Below the pieces are notes generated by a model, which searched no databases, was not told the origin of the DNA, and was given only the letters and a program-made list of their open reading frames with translations. This document shows, in pieces, positions 57,840 through 64,000 of a DNA stretch of 64,000 nt (position 1 is its first letter; each line of letters begins with the position of its first letter). The translations under genes were made by a program, and so were the position numbers. Origin of the DNA: Camellia lanceoleosa (lineage: Eukaryota > Streptophyta > Magnoliopsida > Ericales > Theaceae); the NCBI GenBank assembly GCA_025200525.1, contig CM045761.1, forward strand, positions 78,583,551 to 78,647,550. The letters are read 5' to 3'.

Positions 57840-59312
57840 TCAGGGATAGTATTTCTTCAACTTGTCCATGTTGATCGGCTGGGAGAACTCAAGGCCATCT
57901 AAATCCATCAGAATGACAGCTCCACTCGACCAGATAGACTTGATGATATAGGGACCAGTTCAATTGGGTTTGAACTTGCCCTTAGGGTCATGAATGGGAG
58001 CCCGCTTGTCTTTAAACACCAAATCCCCTTCTTTCAAATTCCTGGACTTAACTTTCTTGTTGAAAGCCCTGGCAATTCTTCGTTGATAACCCTAGACGTG
58101 ATACAGTGCTTTCAGCCTTCTCTCGTCAAACAGCATGAGTTCTTCGAATCTGCTCTGCTGCCAATCTGCCTCAGCAATCTGGCACTCAGCCATTACCCGC
58201 AATGACGGAACCTCAAGTTTGATGGGCAGAATAGCCTCCATCCCATAAACCAAGGAATACGGAGTCGCCCGAGTAGAAGTTCGAATTGAAGTCCGGTAGC
58301 CCCAGAGAGCAAATGGCAGCTTATCTGGCCAGTCTTTGTAGGTTTCCACCATCTTTTGCAGAATGTGCTTGATGTTCTTGTTGGCAGCCTCAACTGCTCC
58401 ATTGGTTTGCGGCCTATATGTGGATGACTTATGAAAAGCCACATTGTACTTCTCCAACAAGTCAATCACCTCCTTCTTGAAGTGGGAATCATTATCCGAA
58501 ATAATCTCATTCGGGACTCCATAGCGACAGATGATGTTGTTTCTGATGAACTTAGCAACATGCGACGCCTTCAACACCGCGTAAGATTGGGCCTCAACCC
58601 ACTTTGCAAAGTAGTCTATCGCTACCAGAATATACTCATGCCTGTTAGATCCCTTCGGAGTGATTGCCCCAATCACATCAATCCCCCAGACTGAAAACGG
58701 CCATGGTGAAGTCATGTTGTACAGCTTCAATGGCGGAATGTTCATGCGGTTTGCATGGATTTGACATTTGTGGCATCGCCAAACAAAGCCAATACAATCC
58801 TCCTCCATAGTTGACCAGTTGTAACCCTGCCTAAGGATCTTCCGGGCTAGCATCACCCCGCTCATGTGCGCGCCGCACTCTCCTTCGTGGATGGCCTCCA
58901 TCACGCGTTTAGATTCTTCAGCATCAACACACAATTTGTGCATCCCAAGATGACCCCGCTTGTACAGTTTACCCCCTCAAATGATGACCTGAGCAGCCAT
59001 TCTTCGAATCGCCCTTTTGTCCTTGGCATTTGCAACTGGTGGATAAGCCTCATTTTCCAAGAAGTTCCAGATGTCGTAATACCAGGGGTTCTTATCTTGT
59101 ACCTCATCTATGGCAACAATCAGCTCGTAGGCCGGCACGAATTTATGTTCGATGATGATCAGATGCATCCGGACTCCAAAAGGGATGTCTATAATAGAAA
59201 ATAGAGTTGCTAATGAATTAGCGAACCTGTTGTTCTCTTTTAATAGATGAGCGAAGTTCAGTTTTTCAAACTGAGGAATCAGAACATCCAAGGCTTGGTG
59301 ATAGATCTTCAT
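57840..59312 (-). pseudogene. Tat element integrase
   Basis: On minus, a linker (KIYHQALDVLIPQFEKLNFA, 59309 down) leads to GGKLYKRGHLGMHKLCVD. The zinc domain has HEGECGAHMSGVMLARKIL and CHKCQIHANRMN. The core has WGIDVIGAITPKGSNRHEYI (Asp), EIISDNDSHFKKEVIDLLEK (Asp) and YRPQTNGAVEAANKNIKHIL (Glu). The C-terminal part reads VKSRNLKEGDLVFKDKRAPI and VILMDLDGLEFSQPINMDKL to the TGA at 57840-57842. Three in-frame stops break it (near 58975, 58090 and 57962); the last two fit CAG-to-TAG and TGG-to-TGA. There is no chromodomain, as expected in Tat. Catalytic residues are retained, so decay is mostly by nonsense change. Confidence 0.9.
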
Positions 59313-60060
59313 CTTTTCTTATTTAACTTTCCAATCTCCTTTAGCTTGAGATACAACAAGGTTCGAGTCCCCGATGACATCCAACTGTTTTGCCCGGCTT
59401 CCAGTCCAGCAATACATGCCTCATACTCTGCCTCATTATTCAATACCTTGAACCGGAGCTTGAAGGCTAAGGGTATGCGGGAATTGTCAGGTGTTATCAG
59501 CAACACCCATATCCTATACCCATATTGGTTTGACGCTCCGTCAAAGTACATAGTCCAAGTTTCTTCTTCAACATGCAGAATGGCCTCGTTCGGGAACAGA
59601 TATTCTACCGCTTCATCCTCGTCCACTGGGTGATCAGCTCGAAACTCCACTATCGCTCTCCCTTTCACTGACTTGCGTGTCATGTACTTCAAATCAAATT
59701 TGGAGAGAACAAGCAACCAATGAGCTAGCCTACCCATAAGTGCTGGTTTCTTGAAGAGATATTTGATGGGATCTAATCTCGAAACCAGTATTACAGAGTG
59801 AGCTAATAGGTAGTGCCTCAACTTCCTGGTAGCAGATACCAAGGCCAGACAAGCCTTCTCCAGTGACGTGTAGCGGGTCTCGTATTTCAGCATTTTCTTG
59901 CTCAGGTAGTAGATAGCCTTCTCCACTTTGTCCTCAGACTCCTGTGCAAGCATGTAGCCCATTGTCGTTTCAGTTACTGACAGATACAATATCAACGGTT
60001 TCCCCGGCTCTAGCGGCAACAACACAGGTGGGTTCTGTAGATATTGCTTGATCTACTCGA
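59313..60060 (-). pseudogene. Tat element dual RNase H
   Basis: The first RNase H reads LYLSVTETTMGYMLAQE, IYYLSKKMLKYETRYTSLEK, LALVSATRKLRHYLLAHSV and GRLAHWLLVLSKFDLKYMTR. The usual first acidic residue of this domain is not obvious in LSVTET, so it may be a degenerate connection-type domain, as in other dual RNase H elements. The second has TWTMYFDGASNQYGYRIWVL (Asp) and NNEAEYEACIAGLEAG (Glu). A frameshift follows near 59400; the remaining part (DVIGDSNLVVSQ-like) is in another frame. Two domains in a row is the hallmark of the Tat lineage. Confidence 0.85.
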
Positions 60061-60935
60061 AAGCAACTTGGCATTAGTCATCCCATTGGAACTTCTTTCC
60101 TTTTTTCAGGAGACCAAATAGTGGTTCACAAGTCAAGGTTAATTTTGTAATAAACCGTCTTATGAATTGCACTTTACCCAGAAAGCCTCGCACCTCATTT
60201 TCAGTCATTGGTGGTGGCATTTCGAGTATGGCCTTAATCTTGGAAGGATCAACCTCGATGCCCCTTTGTGTGATCAAGAACCCAAGCATTTTCCCTGTTG
60301 TAACACCAAATGTACATTTCTAAGGGTTCAACCGCAACCGATACTCTCTGATCCGTTGGAAAATTTTCTGCAAGGCGGTGTAGTGGCCCTCTCTTTCTTT
60401 GGACATGACAATCATGTTGTCCACGTACACCTCAACCTCTTTGTGGATCATACCGTGCAAGATCGTGGTCGCAGCCCATTGATACGTAGCCCCAGCATTC
60501 TTTAATCCAAATAGCATTACCCTATAGCAATGAGTTCCCCACGGGGTAGTGAAAGTAGTTTTCTTCCTATCTTCGGGTGCCATCCAAATCTAATTGTAGC
60601 CTAAAAACCCATCCATGAACGAGAGTAGCGCATGCCTAGCAGTGAAATCTACTAATTCATTGATATGTGGCAGAGGAAAGTCGTCCTTCGGACTGGCTTT
60701 GTTCAAATCTCTGAAGTCCACACATACCCGAATTTTTCCGTTTTTCTTCGGCACTGGAACTATATTGGCCAGCCAAGTTGGATACTCAGATACTAACAAG
60801 AACCCTGCGTCGATCTGCTTGGTGACCTCTTCTTTGATTTTCAAGGCCCAGTCCGGGCAGATCCTTCGGAGCTTCTGCTTAATAGGTCGGGCCTCTAGGT
60901 CAAGAAGGATCCAGTGTTGTACAATCTCAGGATTG
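60061..60935 (-). pseudogene. Tat element reverse transcriptase
   Basis: The domain reads RPIKQKLRRICPDWALKIKE, GFLLVSEYPTWLANIVPVPK, KIRVCVDFRDLNKASPKDDF, LSFMDGFLGYN, a TAG, IWMAPEDRKKTTFTTPWGTH, VMLFGLKNAGATYQWAATTI, then VEVYVDNMIVMSKEREGHYT, TFGVTTGKMLGFLITQRGIE and FLGKVQFIRRFITKLTLTCE. The catalytic YVDD reads YVDN, a GAC-to-AAC change that should abolish activity. Stops at about 60588, 60317, 60071 and 60030 are TAG or TAA at places where CAG or CAA is plausible. The single frame is otherwise open. Confidence 0.9.
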
Positions 60936-62071
60936 ATTCCAGGCATGTCTTCGTAGGACCACGCAAAAACATCTTTGAAATCTTTTAATAAAGCGACTAA
61001 GCGCTCGCGTTCCTCCGAAGACAATGTGGACCCTATCGGGACCAGCCGCGAGTCCTTCTTAGTACCAACATTAATTGAGGTAATTTCATCAACCAAAGGT
61101 TTTACAAACCTCTCCTGCACTTGATCAATCAAACGTTTCAAAACCAAAGGAATTTCTTCCTCATCGTTTTTATCAAAATTTTGAAAATCCTGATTAATGC
61201 AATAAACTAAAGGCACAGAAAAGTACTCAGAAGCCACAGCAGCACCATTCTCATTAACAATATCCAATCCGTCTGATCCTTCGGTTACAACAGACTCAAA
61301 GGAAAAAGAAAAAGACGACCTGGACAGGATAGTGGCATCCGGGTTATCACCCCCAGAAATACCTGACTTTGACTCAGACGAACTAGAATATGATTCCGGC
61401 TCCACAGACTCCATGGAATCAGATTCTGGTTCACTACCTGATCCAAAACTGCTCGATAAAAAGCCTTCCTCGTATTGCCAAACGAGAGAAGGTGCGATGG
61501 ATGCATCCAGAATACCGGAAGATGGGCACACAGCAGCTTCATCCCTGATCATGGAAACTGAGAAGTTATCCCCCAAGCACTCCAGTACAATCTGAGGATC
61601 TGAGAGGAGACAAGCCACCGCTACCCCCATCTCAATTTCTGTGCTCTGGAAATCCTCCTCCTTGCACTGCTCAACATCAGCTGGTGGGTCTGTCTACTCT
61701 TTGTAAACTTCATCCCCTGACAACTAAAGGTTGAAAATGATTTCAAAGCTGGGCAAGCGCTACTTCTCCAAATTCAGCCATGGCTCTGGAAAGCAGCAGA
61801 ACGGGAAATCTTCCCCTTCCTGGACGAAGCGTCCGTTCAGGGTCCCCTGGATAGGCCTGTGCACTAACTCATAGTGCTTCCTGACTTGCTTAGCTCTGGC
61901 TCTTCCAGCCATTTCTCTTCCTTTCCTTACCCAATCCTCCTTGGTAGGTGAGTAACCTAAGCCAAAGGTATATGGGTTATGCGGCACTTCGATCAATGCT
62001 GCGACACCCTTCCGGCCACTTTGCCCCAATCCCATTCCAAGCATGTGTTGAAGCTTGTTCATGAGGTAGAC
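60936..62071 (-). pseudogene. Linker region between protease and RT
   Basis: Reading on minus from 62062: LQHMLGMGLGQSGRKGVAAL, NPYTFGLGYSPTKEDWVRKG, RPIQGTLNGRFVQEGEDFPF and, after three stops (61757-61690), MGVAVACLLSDPQIVLECLG. An acidic Ser/Glu-rich stretch (SEPESDSMESVEPESYSSSS) follows at 61450-61370, then LSSEERERLVALLKDFKDVF and SYEDMPGINPEIVQHWILL next to RT. GLG-x-GLGY pairs like this occur in Tat/Ogre polyproteins. No enzymatic domain is evident. All parts keep the RT frame. Confidence 0.75.
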
Positions 62072-62821
62072 AGATTATGCACTGACGTATAACCCCTCAT
62101 CAACGGCCAGCATATCCTGTACAACTCGAGCCTTAGCTAGGGTGAATCCCGACAAAAATACATCCTCCGTACCGTGCTCAATCTCCAGAACTGGTGTAGA
62201 AACCTCTAGCGGCGGATGTATTGAAGAGTTCCAAAAGACAATTGCCATCCCCTTCCCGTAGGGGTACTTCAGCATTTGGTGTAAGGTAGAAGAGACAGCC
62301 TTTACCTGGTGCAGCCACAGCCACCCAAGGAGTAGATTGAAGGTGGCTGGAACATTCAAGACATGGAACTCAATGTCCTGCTGTCCCTGGCCAACTTGAG
62401 TTTTGATCTGTACCATCCCCATCACCTCCTGACTGGTGTTATCATAGGCCTGTATTACCTGGGCTGTAGGCACGAAATCCGCAGGCTTCAACCAGATAGC
62501 ATGCACCGTTCTCGACGGACATACATTGATTGCAGATCCCGTGTCAACCAGGACCATCGGTATCCATTTCTCTCTACACTCCACAAAGATATAGAGCGGC
62601 TTGTTATGATCAGAGCCCTCAGGCGGTAGTTCTTTGTCTGTGAAGGTTAGGGTTGGTGAAGCTCTACTTGGGAAATCCAACCCCACTAACTGCTCGGGTA
62701 CGGTATCTATTGAAAGCTTGGCCCTGTCCATGGCTGTAAGGACGGCTTGTCTGTGAACCCTCGAGGCCATAAGCAGTCCCCAGATGGAGATGTCTGCTTG
62801 AATCTTCTTTAGCTGTTTCAA
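62072..62821 (-). pseudogene. Tat element aspartic protease
   Basis: The domain reads KPLYIFVECREKWIPMVLVD, then TGSAINVCPSRTVHAIWLKP. The catalytic DTGSA is intact. VLNVPATFNLLLGWLWLHQ corresponds to the flap-distal ILG-W-H region, where LLG-PWIH is usual. LLMASRVHRQAVLTAMDRAK upstream is a typical Tat pre-protease segment. It stays in the same frame as RT and ends at a TAA (62072-62074). Protease would cut the gag-pol polyprotein. Confidence 0.85.
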
Positions 62822-64000
62822 TACAGCCTCCTTCTCTAGCAGCTTTTCTCTCTGCCTCTCTGCTTCTTTGTCCTTCTCGGACGCCTTCGGCTAGTCCAAG
62901 TGTGGGGGCTTGAAGTACCGCCCACTTCGGGTCATATGGTCAACCTCCTCAATATACCAGGTGTCATCTGGTTGGTTCTGGCCCCAGTCTTTGTCAGTGT
63001 GGACAAGATGTAAGTCGTCGTCTTCCCACCATATCCCATTGGCAACCGACAGACAGCTGTCCGGTTCCATTGTAGCTGTTCTTGTGCTCACAGCACATTT
63101 TGTCCCCGCAGGGGCCTTGGCTTTTCTAGCCCTATTTTCATTCTCAATTCTCTCTTGTTCAAAACGCCTCAGCGTATCTTCCTGCTCTGTGTCTGCTGCA
63201 CACAAGCTGCCCAAGTCCCGAGCCAAATTTTTTTTTCACCGATGCTCTCCGGCGATTCCTCCTGATTCTCGGCCATTCCGGCCACTATAGATGTTCTCGT
63301 CTTTGACTGACCTTGTTCTGATTGAGGTACCTCAACAATATCTGGCTCGTCATTGAGCCGCCCTGTGGCATCTATTGCTCTATTCGCATCATACCAACCA
63401 ACTTGTACATCTCCCAGGTCCCGCTTATCAAAGAACTGTAGGTTGTTGATATCCTGCTCAAGGTCGGCTAGATCATCCAAGCCATGACTCAGCTTGTCTT
63501 CCGGGACAACATGTACCTCTACCCTAGTTGGCAACTCCACCCTCGGCTTAGCCTGATCTGTTGACACAATATAACCACACAGGTTGTATGCTTCCTCAGT
63601 AAAGCTCCCAGATCTCTCAGGTTCTGAACCAACACTCTCATTCTCCTCCAAGGTAACCCCGGCTTCGTCTTCAACGATCACCACCACTGGCTTGGGTTGG
63701 GTTAGGGAGGTGCTCATCATGCACAAGTTCGTGCTATCTGGGATGAACACCTCAGGCTTGGGTAGGTGAGAGGGTGTGATGTATATGCTTGGGTCATATG
63801 GAATGGTCGCGGTTTGGATCAGGTTAATGTGCTTGGGCAGTGGAGCTTGGTTATATGATGGGAGTGGGTTGGTGGTGACATTTGGTTTGCCGGGAGGTGC
63901 AATCACCTTATTGTCAATGAGATCTTGAATCTCATGACGTAGTCGGAAGCAGAAGTCAGTGTTGTGACCTTGCTGTTGATGAAAGGCACAGTATTTAGTC
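62822..64000 (-). pseudogene. Tat element gag C-terminal part, runs off the right edge
   Basis: At the window edge minus codons give KYCAFHQQQGHNTDFCFRLR then HEIQDLID, the C-H-H-C box found at the end of Tat gag proteins. A proline-rich, acidic linker follows (63906-63230; EDEAGVTLEENESVGSEPER, DDLADLEQDINNLQFFDKRD). A run of nine A (minus sense, about 63226-63234) causes a frameshift. The frame resumes ENRARKAKAPAGTK and ends TRSGRYFKPPHLD with a TAG (62888-62890) before the protease. The N-terminal capsid part is outside the window. Confidence 0.8.

Larger units (their letters stand above)
35132..64000 (-). mobile_element. Giant Tat/Ogre-type Ty3/gypsy element, runs off the right edge
   Basis: Reading on minus from 64000: gag end, protease, linker, RT, RNase H, second RNase H, integrase, then two oppositely oriented genes (DUF7745-like 55897-57183, PMD 52265-55120), a repeat-rich 3' region, polypurine tract and 3' LTR (43337-35132). 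Dual RNase H and the absence of a chromodomain place it in the Tat lineage; size and LTR length fit Ogre-like members. Without nested LTRs about 18.2 kb is present. The 5' LTR, primer site and gag start are not in the window. CTCAT (35127-35131) is the candidate target duplication. Confidence 0.85.

Overview
The window is plant (angiosperm, probably eudicot) repeat DNA. Essentially everything readable is LTR retrotransposon sequence, nested several layers deep. No intact host gene, rRNA, tRNA or bacterial feature was seen. The species cannot be named from this sequence.

Left part (1-20,082). One family of very long LTRs (about 3.8-4.7 kb, ends TGTAGACA...TGTCTACA or ...TTGTTACA) dominates. 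The end of one LTR (1-1,873) is followed by a 3' internal end with polypurine tract (1,874-1,981), a full LTR (1,982-6,660), a short internal remnant (6,661-9,084) and another full LTR (9,085-13,665). This block sits in a chromovirus-type LTR (13,666-20,082), which also holds a solo LTR of the long family (14,835-19,537, target duplication GCATT).

Middle (20,083-35,131). A short unassigned stretch with a decayed reading frame is followed by a divergent minus-strand long LTR (20,860-24,638). A minus-strand Tekay/Del-like chromovirus (24,639-34,877) follows, with decayed gag end, protease, RT, RNase H, integrase and chromodomain tail. Its 3' LTR is split by a solo LTR (26,377-30,359, target duplication GTAAG).

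Right part (35,132-64,000 and beyond). A giant minus-strand Ty3/gypsy element of the Tat/Ogre type runs off the right edge, about 18.2 kb without its own insertions. It has gag end, protease, RT, dual RNase H and integrase. Two genes lie between pol and the 3' LTR in the opposite (plus) orientation: a six-exon plant mobile domain (PMD) gene and a DUF7745-like gene. Its 3' LTR (35,132-43,337) contains one solo LTR. The 5' UTR of its PMD gene is split by a chromoviral solo LTR, which contains another long solo LTR.

How it fits together. The short remnant at 6,661-9,084 is the 3' end of a related Tat element: it keeps antisense PMD exon 1 (228 bp, the same length as in the giant element) and part of exon 2. 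The long LTRs share a TATA box, a splice donor, a 1.2-2.0 kb intron and a conserved acceptor inside the LTR. CGGCCA / GGCCGGCC motif clusters occur in most LTR promoters and also upstream of both antisense genes. Three 3' ends share a nested stem-loop around the polypurine tract. Together these suggest a large retroelement with its own antisense cargo and a shared cis-regulatory code. That functional reading is inference; all copies here are decayed, mostly by C-to-T type nonsense changes.
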